Source of the DNA: Nocardia altamirensis NBRC 108246
GTDB lineage: Bacteria > Actinomycetota > Actinomycetes > Mycobacteriales > Mycobacteriaceae
Assembly: GCF_001612685.1 (NCBI RefSeq)
Contig: NZ_BDAY01000002.1
Coordinates: forward strand, 1 to 64,000
Reading direction: 5' to 3'
DNA length: 64,000 nucleotides
Shown: piece after piece, positions 1 through 8,405 of the stretch
Layout: each line of letters opens with the position of its first letter
Position numbering within the stretch: position 1 is the first letter of the stretch
The notes under the pieces: model-generated
The model's database searches: none
The model's input: only the letters and a program-made list of their open reading frames with translations
What the model was told of the DNA's origin: nothing
Position numbers and translations under genes: made by a program

Positions 1-2
1 GA

Positions 3-66
3 GCGTTCGGTGGGCAGGTCGTGTTCGCTCGATGCTCGGCGGCGTTCGGTGGGCAGGCCGTGTTCG
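3..66. repeat. Two copies of a 25-bp direct repeat at 39-bp spacing
   Basis: Positions 3-27 and 42-66 carry the same 25-base word, starting GCGTTCGGTGGGCAGG, with a single T/C difference. The copies are 39 bp apart and lie just upstream of the FUSC gene. The repeat touches the window edge, so more units may lie to the left. Function unknown; it could be the end of a minisatellite or of a repetitive coding region. Confidence 0.6.
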
Positions 67-120
67 ATGGCCCGGTTTGCTCGACAACTCGGGAATGTTT
101 CGCGACTTGAAAGGACGTAG

Positions 121-1773
121 ATGCCCCCGTCGGTCTCCGACCCGCTCCCGCCGAAGGGAAAGCTCGGCTCACTGCTGTTTGCGCTGCCGCCCGTTGGCCG
201 GCGTTGGAGCACTGGCCTGCGGACGGCGATTGCCTTCGCGGTGCCCGCCGGGGTCGTGGTGGCGGCGGGGCATCCGAACTACGCGTTGTTCGTGTTGTTC
301 GGTGCTTTCGCGGTGATGTACGGGGAGCGGAGGGCCTATCGCGTGCGTGCGGGAGTGGTGCTCACCGCAGGGGTGGCGTTGCTCGCCTCCTGCGCTGCGG
401 GCGCGCTGCTCGGTCACACGATCTCCGGCGGGCTCGGCGCTTCGCTGTTGACGGTCGGCATGCTGACGGCGGTTGCCGTGTTCGGGGTGTACGTGATCGG
501 CGCGCTGCGGCTCGGGCCGCCGGGCGCGCTGCTTTTCGTGATCGCCTGCGGTGGCGCGATGATGGCCGCCGAGGCGGGCATTGCAACGGAAGTGCTGTTG
601 GCCTGCACGGCGTTCGGTGTGGTCTCGTCGATCGTCGTCTCCATGGCCGGGGTGCTGCGCGACCGCCGCAAGCCCGAGCGGGTCGCCGTGGCGGCCGCGA
701 TCGATACGGTCGACACCTTCCTTTCGGCGCGGGCCGCGGGCCTGCCCGCTATCGACTTGCGGCATCAGGCGGGCGGCGCGATCGCGGGGGCGTGGGCGGC
801 GGTCTACGACGCTCGGCTGCCCAGCCGGATGCCGGATTCGGATTTGCTTGCCGCGCTGGTCGCGGCCAGGCATCGGCTGGCGGGCCCCGCCTACGACGAC
901 ACCAACGACCTGGCTGTCGACCCGCTGATCTCGTTCGTCCGCCCTGGCATTCGCTTCCGGCTCCGGCGTGCATTCTCGTTCGACTCGCACGCCATGATCA
1001 GCGCCTACCGGGTTGGTCTCGCCTGCCTGGTCGCCGGCGGTATCAGCGCACTGCTCGGCCAGGACCGGCCGCACTGGGCAGTGTTCACCGCGCTGATGGT
1101 CTTGCAGACCGGACCGGACCGGATCCTCGGCAAGGTCCGTGGCATCCATCGATTCGTCGGAACCGTCGTCGGTTTGGCGTTCTTCGCGGCCGTGCACCAG
1201 CTCGCGCCGACCGGCTACACCCTCATCGTGCTGGTGGCCGCGCTGTTGTTCGGCATGGAGATGTTCGTGCCGCGCAACTACGCGATCGCTGCGGTCTTCC
1301 TCACCCCGGTTGCATTGCTCGCGGTCGGTGCGACTCCCGACGGCGCGGTGGGGCCACTGATCCGAGATCGGTTCGTCGAGACCGTCATCGGTGTTGTCGT
1401 CGCGGTGCTCGCCCAGCATGTGGTCGCACCGCACGCGCACCGGCGCACCTTCCGCTGGATCGAGCAGCGCGTCCGGACCGGCGCCCACGCATTGGTCGAG
1501 CTGCTGCGCACCGAACCGGCAGGCGCGCCCGCGGTCGTCCTGATCCAACAGCTGCAATTCGAACTGGTCGGCGTCGCCCGCAGCGGAATCGATTCCGCCA
1601 CCGAAGATCCGGCATGGACCAGCGAACACTGGCCCGTCCACGCCGCCATCGCCCACCTCGGCTACGACCTGCTCGCCGCCTGCTGGGCGCTACCGCCCGG
1701 CGCGCTCCTGGACGACCCGGACTCCTGGGATCGGGCGTTCGACGCCGTCCTCCCACTACCCAAACCCGCCTGA
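121..1773 (+). CDS. FUSC-family integral membrane protein (aromatic acid exporter-like)
   Basis: A 550-residue membrane protein with two hydrophobic blocks, about residues 35-185 and 300-440, separated by a soluble stretch and followed by a soluble C-terminal tail. This is the arrangement of the FUSC (fusaric acid resistance / aromatic acid exporter) family, whose bacterial members are thought to export aromatic acids or similar small molecules. The ATG at 121 is preceded by AAAGGA with suitable spacing. The substrate cannot be read from the sequence. The gene stands alone with the next gene 85 bp downstream, and its long antisense reading frames are treated as shadows. Confidence 0.75.
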   Translation: MPPSVSDPLPPKGKLGSLLFALPPVGRRWSTGLRTAIAFAVPAGVVVAAGHPNYALFVLFGAFAVMYGERRAYRVRAGVVLTAGVALLASCAAGALLGHTISGGLGASLLTVGMLTAVAVFGVYVIGALRLGPPGALLFVIACGGAMMAAEAGIATEVLLACTAFGVVSSIVVSMAGVLRDRRKPERVAVAAAIDTVDTFLSARAAGLPAIDLRHQAGGAIAGAWAAVYDARLPSRMPDSDLLAALVAARHRLAGPAYDDTNDLAVDPLISFVRPGIRFRLRRAFSFDSHAMISAYRVGLACLVAGGISALLGQDRPHWAVFTALMVLQTGPDRILGKVRGIHRFVGTVVGLAFFAAVHQLAPTGYTLIVLVAALLFGMEMFVPRNYAIAAVFLTPVALLAVGATPDGAVGPLIRDRFVETVIGVVVAVLAQHVVAPHAHRRTFRWIEQRVRTGAHALVELLRTEPAGAPAVVLIQQLQFELVGVARSGIDSATEDPAWTSEHWPVHAAIAHLGYDLLAACWALPPGALLDDPDSWDRAFDAVLPLPKPA

Positions 1774-1846
1774 TTCCCGGGTGACGATCCGATCCCGTTC
1801 GATCGTTCGGCCGGAATCACGCGACCCATTCGGTCGCTTGGGCTGC

Positions 1847-1852
1847 TAGCGT
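1847..1852 (+). promoter_or_regulatory. -10 box TAGCGT for a leaderless transcript
   Basis: TAGCGT ends 6 nt before the ATG at 1859, which places the predicted transcription start on or next to the A of the start codon. No Shine-Dalgarno is present, so translation is probably leaderless. Confidence 0.5.
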
Positions 1853-1858
1853 GCGGGC

Positions 1859-2314
1859 ATGCAGGACAGTGTGACAGTCCGGATGGCCGCGCCAGCTGAG
1901 CAGATCTGGGGCCTGGTCAGCGATATCACGAACACCGGGCGGTTCAGCCCGGAGACCTTTGCGGCCGAATGGTTGGGTGGGGCAACCGAACCCGCTGTCG
2001 GGGTGAAGTTTCGCGGGCACGTCAACCGGAACGGCTGGGGTCTGAAGTATTGGACGGTGTGCCGGATCATCGCCTGCGAGCCGGGGCGCGAATTCGCGTT
2101 CACCGTGTTCGGCCCGGGCGGAGTCCAGGTGAATACCTGGCGCTACCAATTCGAGCCGGTCGACGGCGGGACCGACGTCACCGAATCGTTTCAGCTGCAC
2201 GCCAACCCGGTGCTGCGGGGGTATTGGTTGCTTGCCGGTCGTGCGCGCCGTAAGACGAACGTCAACGGGATGCGGGAGACGCTGAACAGGATCAAGGCGG
2301 TCGTCGAAGAGTAG
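1859..2314 (+). CDS. SRPBCC (START/Bet v1-like) family protein
   Basis: A 151-residue protein whose N-terminus (VTVRMAAPAEQIWGLVSDIT) is the typical opening strand and helix of SRPBCC polyketide-cyclase/START-like proteins. The central part forms beta strands and the end is an amphipathic helix ending in NRIKAVVEE. These helix-grip proteins bind hydrophobic small molecules in a central cavity, and some act as cyclases or lipid carriers. The ligand is not predictable here. The length fits a single complete domain. It lies convergent to the LCP gene, 49 bp away. Confidence 0.7.
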   Translation: MQDSVTVRMAAPAEQIWGLVSDITNTGRFSPETFAAEWLGGATEPAVGVKFRGHVNRNGWGLKYWTVCRIIACEPGREFAFTVFGPGGVQVNTWRYQFEPVDGGTDVTESFQLHANPVLRGYWLLAGRARRKTNVNGMRETLNRIKAVVEE

Positions 2315-2363
2315 GCACCGACCACGCACGTCGCAAGGAGATCCGACCTGCGGGCGTGTGCGC

Positions 2364-4142
2364 TCAGTTCACGCAGGGGATCGTGCTGCCGATCGTCGTG
2401 GTGAACGGCTTCCCCGAATCCGGGGCAGGCTCAGCCGGAGTGGTCGTCGGCGTTGTCGTGGTGGTGGTCGACGTGGTGTCCGACGTCAGCTCGGTGGGCA
2501 TGATGAAGTCACTGCCGAGGACCACCTGGATATGCCCGGGCTGGACGTTCGGCGAGGCGGTGGCGGTCAATCCGCCGAGCGCCTCGGCCAGCGCGGTGGC
2601 ATCGGTGTCGGCACCGGTGCCGTAGGTGATCGTGGTGGTGCTGATGGTGACCGGGGTGCCGCTGGCGTCGACGCGGTTGTCGACCGTGCCTTTGCCGTAG
2701 CCCTTGCCGTTCAGCACGGTGGCGAGTTTCGCGGCCGCGCCCGTCAGACTGCCCGCGTTCTGCACATCGACGATGCTGGTCGGTTTGGCCGGCGTGCTGC
2801 TCGGCGCCTCGACACCGAACGCGGTGCGTACTTCCTTCTTGATGGCCGCCGGATCGATGATGTTGACGTCCTGGCCGTTGACGTTGTCGTAGCGCAGCAC
2901 CGGCAGCGTCCGGAACTCGATGCCGATGGACCCGGCCGCGCCGAGGTCGGTGGCGAAATCGATCAGGTCCCAGCCTTCGGAGAGCACCACGTCCTTGTGC
3001 GCCACCTCGATCAGCTGGGAGAGCTTGCCCAGGTTGGTCAGCGTGCCGGAATCCTTGAGCGACTTGCCCACCGAGGTGAGGAACGCCTGCTGCCGGTGCG
3101 TCCGATCCAGGTCGCCGTTCTCCAGGCCGTGCCGCTGGCGGACGAAGGCCAGCGCCTGCGCGCCGTCCAGATGCTGCGGCCCGGCGGGGAACTTGGCGCC
3201 GGAGTAGAAGCTGTCGTCGACGGCCTTGTTGAGGCAGACGTCGACGCCGCCGAGCGCGGTGGCCAGGTGATAGAACCCGGCGAGGGAGACCTCGGCGAAG
3301 CGGTCGATCGGGACGCCGACCAGATTGCGGACGGTCTTCACGATGGACGTTCGGCCCGCTTCCCGGCCTTGGCGCTCCAGGGTGGCTTGGTCCGTCACCC
3401 CTTTCGCGGCCAGCTTGTCCTGGGCGTTGGCCTTCGCCAGGCCGTAGGCTTCCTTGATCTTGACCTTCTCGTAGCCGGGAATGCCGGATACCGCGACGTA
3501 GTCGTCGCGCGGGATGGAGAACGCGACGATTCGCTTCATATCCGCCGGAATGTGCAGCAGGATCAGCGAATTCGCGTTGTAGCCGCCCTCGTCGCCGTCG
3601 CCTGCGTGCAGCTGGTCGAGGATCTCCTTCTCCAGGTTGTTGCCGTTCTGATCCTTGCGGGTGTCCAGTCCGATCAGCAGGACGTTCACGTCGCCGCCGA
3701 GCGAGCGCGGCGCGTCCGAGTCGATGACGTCGGTGCGGGTGAAGCCGCGATTGAAGTCGATCTTCTCGGACCAGGCGAACCCGGTGCCGGACAGCACCGC
3801 GAGCGCGGTGGCCGAGACGACCACGCGAACCGCGATCTTCGCCACCCGGCCTGCCCGATGCGACGTTGCCGCGGCGGGGTGTGATCTTGTGCGGGACTCC
3901 CGAGATTTCCTGGCAGCGCCGCGCGGTTTCGTCGCAGGGCTGGGTGATTCAGCGGCAGCGCGGCGTGGCCTTGCGCCTGCGCGGCGACGTTCGGCGGTAT
4001 CGGCCTCGGGTGGTGTCGGTGGCCTGCTCTCGCGCCGCCGGTGCCGGGCGGGCGGGTCGGTGACCTGCGCTAACTCGACGGTGTCGTCATCGATCGGCGC
4101 GGCCGACTCTGCCCTACGCGCCTTCCTCGGCACTCGCCTCAC
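2364..4142 (-). CDS. LytR-CpsA-Psr (LCP) family cell-wall glycopolymer ligase
   Basis: A 592-residue type II membrane protein. Residues 1-100 are a long basic, Pro/Arg-rich cytoplasmic tail, followed by one transmembrane helix (about 105-127). Then comes the LCP catalytic domain, with NVLLIGLDTR and the later IPRDDYVAV and RTVRNLVGVPID-type segments carrying the conserved Asp/Arg residues. A LytR_C domain (about 455-555, opening SIVDVQNAGS) and a Thr-rich tail finish the protein. In mycolata such enzymes attach arabinogalactan to peptidoglycan outside the membrane. The domain order matches the Lcp1-type proteins of Mycobacterium. Which paralogue this is cannot be decided without comparison. 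Confidence 0.88.
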   Translation of the reverse strand: MRRVPRKARRAESAAPIDDDTVELAQVTDPPARHRRRESRPPTPPEADTAERRRAGARPRRAAAESPSPATKPRGAARKSRESRTRSHPAAATSHRAGRVAKIAVRVVVSATALAVLSGTGFAWSEKIDFNRGFTRTDVIDSDAPRSLGGDVNVLLIGLDTRKDQNGNNLEKEILDQLHAGDGDEGGYNANSLILLHIPADMKRIVAFSIPRDDYVAVSGIPGYEKVKIKEAYGLAKANAQDKLAAKGVTDQATLERQGREAGRTSIVKTVRNLVGVPIDRFAEVSLAGFYHLATALGGVDVCLNKAVDDSFYSGAKFPAGPQHLDGAQALAFVRQRHGLENGDLDRTHRQQAFLTSVGKSLKDSGTLTNLGKLSQLIEVAHKDVVLSEGWDLIDFATDLGAAGSIGIEFRTLPVLRYDNVNGQDVNIIDPAAIKKEVRTAFGVEAPSSTPAKPTSIVDVQNAGSLTGAAAKLATVLNGKGYGKGTVDNRVDASGTPVTISTTTITYGTGADTDATALAEALGGLTATASPNVQPGHIQVVLGSDFIMPTELTSDTTSTTTTTTPTTTPAEPAPDSGKPFTTTIGSTIPCVN

Positions 4143-4200
4143 GGATCGTTCCTTGCCCTCTAGTCCCTGCTACGCCTCATTCGAGAGTACGCACGCGCGG

Positions 4201-4231
4201 GTGATACCCCGCGTAGAGCGGGTTATGTCAC
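4201..4231. promoter_or_regulatory. Inverted repeat in the LCP/SDR divergent region
   Basis: CCCGC-gtaga-GCGGG is flanked by GTGATA and TGTCAC arms, giving an imperfect 31-bp dyad. It lies about 60 bp upstream of the LCP start and 60 bp upstream of the SDR start, so it could be an operator for one or both. No regulator is identified. Confidence 0.35.
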
Positions 4232-4277
4232 CGTGAACCAGAGCCAGCGCCGAACCGCATAGGCACCGTCGCGGCTC

Positions 4278-4283
4278 TAGGCT
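4278..4283 (+). promoter_or_regulatory. -10 box TAGGCT supporting an ATG start at 4291
   Basis: TAGGCT lies 7 nt before the ATG at 4291, the spacing of leaderless actinobacterial genes. An in-frame GTG at 4285 would start only 2 nt after the box and is therefore rejected as the start. Confidence 0.45.
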
Positions 4284-4290
4284 CGTGGCC

Positions 4291-4944
4291 ATGTCTGCTC
4301 CCGTGCTTCTCGTACTCGGCGCCGGTCCCGGTGTCGGATTGGCCGTTGCTCGCCTCTTCGCCGGGGACGGTTATGCCGTATTCCTGGCGACCAGGCTGGC
4401 GGCGGAAGCCGAGCCGCTCGTCGCTGAGCTCCGTGGCGAGGGACACACCGCCGACGGCGGCGGGGTCGATCTGTCCGATCCCGCCGACATCACCCGGTTG
4501 GTGACCGAGGTCGGCGAGCAGCTCGGCCGGATCGACGTGCTGCACTTCAACCCGAGCATGTTCCGCGAGGCCGATCCGTTGGAGTTGTCGGTGCCGGAGC
4601 TGATCGAGGACTTCACCATCGGCGCCGCCGCGCTGTTGCCCGCGGTGCAGGGGGCGTTGCCGTTCTTCGCCGATGGTGCGCGAGTGCTGGTCACCGGAAG
4701 TGCCGCGGCGGACAAGCCGTGGAACAAGGCCGCCTCGCTCGGCGTGCAGAAGGCGGCGGTCCGCAACCTGGTCACCAGCCTGGATACCACGTTGGCGCCC
4801 AAGGGTTTTCGAGCCGTGGCGGTGCAGATCAACGGTGTGCTCGGCTCGGGCGCGTTCACCAGGGACCTGGTCGCTGAGGCGTTGTACTCAGCCGCGACCC
4901 GATCCCTCGACGAGTGGACGCCGCACGTGTCCTACGACGGCTGA
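4291..4944 (+). CDS. Atypical short-chain dehydrogenase/reductase (active-site Tyr replaced)
   Basis: A 217-residue SDR-fold protein with the nucleotide-binding motif GAGPGVG near the N-terminus (residues 10-16) and VDLSDPADI at the strand-3 position. The usual active-site YxxxK appears as LGVQK: Lys154 is kept, Leu150 sits where Tyr should be, and Ser137 is present. The NAG motif is also altered (HFNPSM). It may be a non-catalytic NAD(P)-binding protein or use a different mechanism. It is shorter than the usual 250 residues. Start chosen from the leaderless promoter. Confidence 0.7.
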   Translation: MSAPVLLVLGAGPGVGLAVARLFAGDGYAVFLATRLAAEAEPLVAELRGEGHTADGGGVDLSDPADITRLVTEVGEQLGRIDVLHFNPSMFREADPLELSVPELIEDFTIGAAALLPAVQGALPFFADGARVLVTGSAAADKPWNKAASLGVQKAAVRNLVTSLDTTLAPKGFRAVAVQINGVLGSGAFTRDLVAEALYSAATRSLDEWTPHVSYDG

Positions 4945-4957
4945 GCTGGCGCCCTGC

Positions 4958-4989
4958 GTCGAATCACCTGACGTCCTTGCTGATTCGAC
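4958..4989. terminator. Inverted repeat between convergent genes, terminator-like
   Basis: GTCGAATCA (4958-4966) pairs perfectly with TGATTCGAC (4981-4989) across a 14-nt loop. It lies between the stop codons of the SDR (+) and the P450 (-). There is no T tract, so it may act as a bidirectional stem-loop terminator or mRNA stabiliser. Confidence 0.4.
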
Positions 4990-5022
4990 CTGCATCCTGC
5001 CTTGGCGCCGACGTCCTTCGAG

Positions 5023-6273
5023 CTAGCGCGGCAGGATCGCGGCGAACTCTAGTGGGAGGTGCGCAGGCCCGCGTAGGTTCATGTGCTCGCGATAGGCGGG
5101 CGGATCCGTTGGCAGCCGTGGTGATTCGACGCGCTGGGCGAAACGAGTGAGCGCGATCCGCGCCTCCACACGGGCCAGTGGTGCGCCGAGGCAGAAGTGC
5201 GCGCCGAGGCCGAACGCCAGATGACGGTTGTCTCGGGTCGGATCGAAGCGGTCGGGGTCGGGGAACACGGCGGGGTCGCGGTGCGCGGCGGCGACCAGCA
5301 GCACCACCAGTTTGCCACGTTCGATGGCCATGCCGTCGACCACCATCTCGTCGGCGGCGATCCGCGGAATCAGTTGCACCGGCGGGTCGAAGCGCAGGGT
5401 TTCCTCGATGACGCCCTGTGCCCGTTCGGGATTCGCGCGCAATGCAGCGAGCTCGTCGGGGCGGCGGAGCAGGGCAAGCGTCGCGTTGGCGATGAGGTTG
5501 ACGGTGGTCTCGTGGCCGGCGACGAGCAGCAGTGCGCAGGTGGAGATCAACTCGTCGTGGCTGAGCTTGTCGCCTGCGTCCTCGGCCGCGAGTAACTCGG
5601 AGAGCAGGTCGGGTCCCGGTGTGGCGCGGCGGCGTTCGGTCAGCTGCTCGAAGTAGACGCTGAGCTCGGTACCGGCGCGCTGTAATTCGTCGGGATCGAT
5701 GCGGAACTGGGCGGCGTCGCGTGAGGTCGGATCCAGCGAACGGGCCAGCACCGACGACCACTGGCTCAGCTGCGCTTCGTCTTCCAGTGGCACGCCGAGC
5801 AGCTCGCAGATGACGGTCACCGGCAGCGGATAGGCGAGGTCGGTGACGGCGTCGAAAGTGCCTGCCGCCGCACGCCGGTCGAGGATGTCGTCGACGATCT
5901 CGGTGATCCGTGGCTCGAGCCGGCGCACCACGCGCGGCGTGAAGGCCTTCGACACCAGCCGCCGCAGCCGCGTATGGTCCGGCGGATCGAGGAACAGGAA
6001 CGATGGTTTGGCCTGTTCCGCAGTGGTTTTCGCGGCGTCGTAGATCGGCATCGAGCCCAGTTGCAGCCGCGCGAGTGAGCGGTCGACGCTGCTGCGCGGA
6101 TCGCGAAGTACGGCTGTGCATCCGGCGTGCGTCGGCACGATGACGACCGGCGCGTTGCCGATCCGGAACGGTCCGAATTCACGTATTCGCGCGAACAGGG
6201 GATAGGGATTCGCCCGCACCGCGGGGTCGAGCAGACGCACATAGTCGGCAATCGACTGTTCTGCTGTTGGCAT
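5023..6273 (-). CDS. Cytochrome P450 monooxygenase
   Basis: A complete 416-residue bacterial class I P450. The I-helix oxygen-binding motif is AGHETT, the K-helix ExxR appears in EETLRFDPP, and the heme-binding loop is FGLGAHFCLGAPLAR with the thiolate Cys at residue 361. It needs ferredoxin and ferredoxin reductase partners, none of which is next door. It is divergent from an HxlR-type regulator with repeated TCGGTA sites between them, so it is probably regulated by that protein. Substrate unknown; the nearest biosynthetic candidate in the window is the CDPS about 7 kb away, but a link is only speculation. Confidence 0.93.
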   Translation of the reverse strand: MPTAEQSIADYVRLLDPAVRANPYPLFARIREFGPFRIGNAPVVIVPTHAGCTAVLRDPRSSVDRSLARLQLGSMPIYDAAKTTAEQAKPSFLFLDPPDHTRLRRLVSKAFTPRVVRRLEPRITEIVDDILDRRAAAGTFDAVTDLAYPLPVTVICELLGVPLEDEAQLSQWSSVLARSLDPTSRDAAQFRIDPDELQRAGTELSVYFEQLTERRRATPGPDLLSELLAAEDAGDKLSHDELISTCALLLVAGHETTVNLIANATLALLRRPDELAALRANPERAQGVIEETLRFDPPVQLIPRIAADEMVVDGMAIERGKLVVLLVAAAHRDPAVFPDPDRFDPTRDNRHLAFGLGAHFCLGAPLARVEARIALTRFAQRVESPRLPTDPPAYREHMNLRGPAHLPLEFAAILPR

Positions 6274-6307
6274 CGGATTCCTACCTCATCCGCCGGACCG
6301 ATCTCAG

Positions 6308-6350
6308 TCGGTATTATTTCAATACTATCGGTAGGGATGAAATACCGATA
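6308..6350. promoter_or_regulatory. Repeated TCGGTA operator between P450 and HxlR regulator
   Basis: TCGGTA occurs at 6308-6313 and again at 6328-6333, exactly 20 bp (about two helical turns) apart. An inverted copy, TACCGA, lies at 6343-6348. The pair TATCGGTA/TACCGATA (6326-6333 and 6343-6350) forms a perfect 8-bp dyad. The site sits in the 120-bp divergent region, which suits binding by the adjacent winged-helix HxlR protein. Confidence 0.5.
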
Positions 6351-6393
6351 GAGGTAACTCGGCCGGGTTTGGACGAACTGAACGGATGCGAAG

Positions 6394-6873
6394 ATGTCCC
6401 GCATGACCATTCGACGCCCGGCCGATGATTCGGTGACCCGTGTCGTCGAGTTGCTCGGCGACCGATGGACGATCCTGATCATTGCCGAGGCCTTCTTCGG
6501 TGTGCGCCGGTTCAGCGACTTTGCCCGCAACATCGGCATCTCCAACCGCAACCTGCTCACCAGCCGCTTGCGCATGCTGATCGACGCCGACATCCTCACC
6601 CGCACCGACGAGGGCGGCGGCCGCGTCGACTACCACCTCACCGCCGCGGGTCGCGAGCTCTACCCCACCATCCTCGCGTTGATGAGCTGGGGCGACCGCC
6701 ACCTGGCCGACCCGGACGGCCCACCGCTCATCCTCGAACACCGCACCTGCGGCCACGCCATGACACCACTGCTGGTCTGCGACCACTGCCACGCCGAACT
6801 GGACCCGCGCGACGTCGACCCACGCCCAGGACCCGGCTTCCACCCGCCCCCTGCCACGGAACCGGCAAGCTGA
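6394..6873 (+). CDS. HxlR-family winged-helix transcriptional regulator
   Basis: A 159-residue protein with the HxlR signature: VVELLGDRWTILIIAEAFFG, then RRFSDFARNIGISNRNLLTS and a wing segment near RVDYHLTAAGRELYP. The C-terminal part contains several Cys and His residues (HRTCGHAMTPLLVCDHCH), compatible with a metal or redox site and unusual for the shortest HxlR proteins. HxlR members often sense reactive electrophiles or aromatic ligands. Divergent orientation and the shared operator suggest that it controls the P450 and itself. An alternative start is the Met three codons downstream. Confidence 0.85.
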   Translation: MSRMTIRRPADDSVTRVVELLGDRWTILIIAEAFFGVRRFSDFARNIGISNRNLLTSRLRMLIDADILTRTDEGGGRVDYHLTAAGRELYPTILALMSWGDRHLADPDGPPLILEHRTCGHAMTPLLVCDHCHAELDPRDVDPRPGPGFHPPPATEPAS

Positions 6874-6957
6874 TCGCGTGGATCCGGCCCGCCGGTCACC
6901 CAACTCGGCTACGCCGAGCGGGAAACCCTTGCGTGCACGCCTGAACGATGCTGTGGA

Positions 6958-8346
6958 TCAGGGGATTTCGTTTGCTGCGGCGATGATTGCCTTGGCTGCG
7001 CGGTCGACGTCGGAGTCGGTGGTTCGCCAGTTGCTGAAGGCGGCGCGCAGTGCGGGGACACCGGCGTAGACCGGTGGGGTGATGAAGGTTTCGCCGCCGT
7101 CGGCCACGGCGGCGACCATGGCATCGATGCGTTCAAGGGTGGGGCGGTCGGTGAGGGTGAAGCAGGCGACGTTGAGCCGGACCGGGGCGACCAGGCGGAG
7201 TGGTCCGGTCGTGAGTTGGTCGGCGAGGCGACGGGCGGCGGAGATGTTGCGCTGCACGATATCTCGGTGGCCGGTGCGGCCGTACGCGGTTAGCGAGAAC
7301 CAGGCCGTCAAGGCGCGGAGTCGGCGGGAGTTCTCGGGCACCAGGTGGCCGAAATCCGGGGTGCCAACGGGGGCAGTCAGATAGGCGGCCGCGTTCAGGA
7401 AGACGCGCAGCTGGAGGTCTCGGCGCCGAGTGAATTGGACTGCCGCGTCGTAGGGCACGTTGAGCCACTTGTGCAGGTCGACGCAGACCGAATCCGCTTC
7501 GGCGAGACCGTCGACGAGCTCGGCGTGCGACGGGGCGAGCGCGGCGAAAGCGCCGAACGCACCGTCGACGTGCAGCCAGAACGGATAGCGCTGGCGCAGT
7601 GCGGCAATCGCGCGCAGGTCGTCGAAGTCGACGGTGTTCACCGTCCCGGCATTGGCGACGACGATGGCGGGACGCCCGTCGAGGACGTCGAGCGCCGCGG
7701 CGAGCGCGTCCACGTCGACGGCCTCCCTGCCGCGCAGCGTCGGCACAGGACGCACACTGGTGCGGCCCATTCCGAGCATGGACACCGACTTGACGATGCT
7801 CGAGTGCGGCGTCCCCGACAGCACGCGGACGGGGCCGAGCGCGCCGACACCGTCCTGCGCCACCGAGACGCCGAGCTGTTCGCCTAGCCATTCACGCCCG
7901 ATCGCAAGGCCGACGAAGTTCGACATCGTCGCCCCGCTGACGAAAGCGCCGGTGTGCTCGGACAATCCGAACAGCCGCCCGATCCAGCCCACCGTCAGCT
8001 GCTCCAGCTCACTGGCCGTGGAATCCTCGCTGGACATCGCGTTCTGATCGAACGCAGCGGTCAGCCAGTCACCGGCGATCGATGCCGGGGTGGCGCCGCC
8101 GGTGACGAAGCCGAAGTACCGCGGACCAGCACTGCCGGAGAAGCCGGGCGCCCAGCGCTCCTCGAAGCGCGCGAGCGCCTGGCGCAGCCCGACACCCTGC
8201 TCCGGAAACTCTTCGGCCCCTACCGCTTTCGGCGCTCGCGCGACCGGCCGCGACTCGATGCCTGCCAGCACCTCCATCGCCGACGCGCGCACGGCATCCA
8301 GCAGCGCGGGCAGCTCGGCACGGTCGATGGCAAGGTTCTCGTCCAC
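6958..8346 (-). CDS. PLP-dependent group II amino acid decarboxylase-like enzyme
   Basis: A 462-residue fold-type I PLP enzyme of the aromatic-amino-acid/glutamate decarboxylase group. His181 is the likely ring-stacking residue, Asp261 in WLHVDGAFG binds the pyridine nitrogen, and Lys293 in VDLHKW forms the Schiff base. The substrate could be an aromatic amino acid, glutamate or diaminobutyrate, and motifs alone do not decide. The start is GTG at 8346, chosen because TAGCGT lies 6 nt upstream. It is convergent with the HxlR gene and read in the same direction as the upstream lipoprotein gene. Confidence 0.85.
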   Translation of the reverse strand: MDENLAIDRAELPALLDAVRASAMEVLAGIESRPVARAPKAVGAEEFPEQGVGLRQALARFEERWAPGFSGSAGPRYFGFVTGGATPASIAGDWLTAAFDQNAMSSEDSTASELEQLTVGWIGRLFGLSEHTGAFVSGATMSNFVGLAIGREWLGEQLGVSVAQDGVGALGPVRVLSGTPHSSIVKSVSMLGMGRTSVRPVPTLRGREAVDVDALAAALDVLDGRPAIVVANAGTVNTVDFDDLRAIAALRQRYPFWLHVDGAFGAFAALAPSHAELVDGLAEADSVCVDLHKWLNVPYDAAVQFTRRRDLQLRVFLNAAAYLTAPVGTPDFGHLVPENSRRLRALTAWFSLTAYGRTGHRDIVQRNISAARRLADQLTTGPLRLVAPVRLNVACFTLTDRPTLERIDAMVAAVADGGETFITPPVYAGVPALRAAFSNWRTTDSDVDRAAKAIIAAANEIP

Positions 8347-8352
8347 AGGTCG

Positions 8353-8358
8353 ACGCTA
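8353..8358 (-). promoter_or_regulatory. -10 box TAGCGT for leaderless GTG start
   Basis: On the minus strand TAGCGT lies 6 nt before the GTG at 8346, which argues for a leaderless decarboxylase mRNA. Confidence 0.45.
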
Positions 8359-8405
8359 CGAGCCTGGCACCGCCGTTGTCGTGGTCCAGTCGCCAGGAAC
8401 TGGAC

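Noticed and set aside
169-1656. A 495-codon minus-strand frame opposite the FUSC gene
   Set aside because: It is rich in Arg, Asp, His and Gln without domains, as expected for antisense of a high-GC gene; the plus-strand frame has clear membrane helices.
2358-3884. A 508-codon plus-strand frame opposite the LCP gene
   Set aside because: No motifs and shadow-like composition; the minus strand codes for a recognisable LCP protein.
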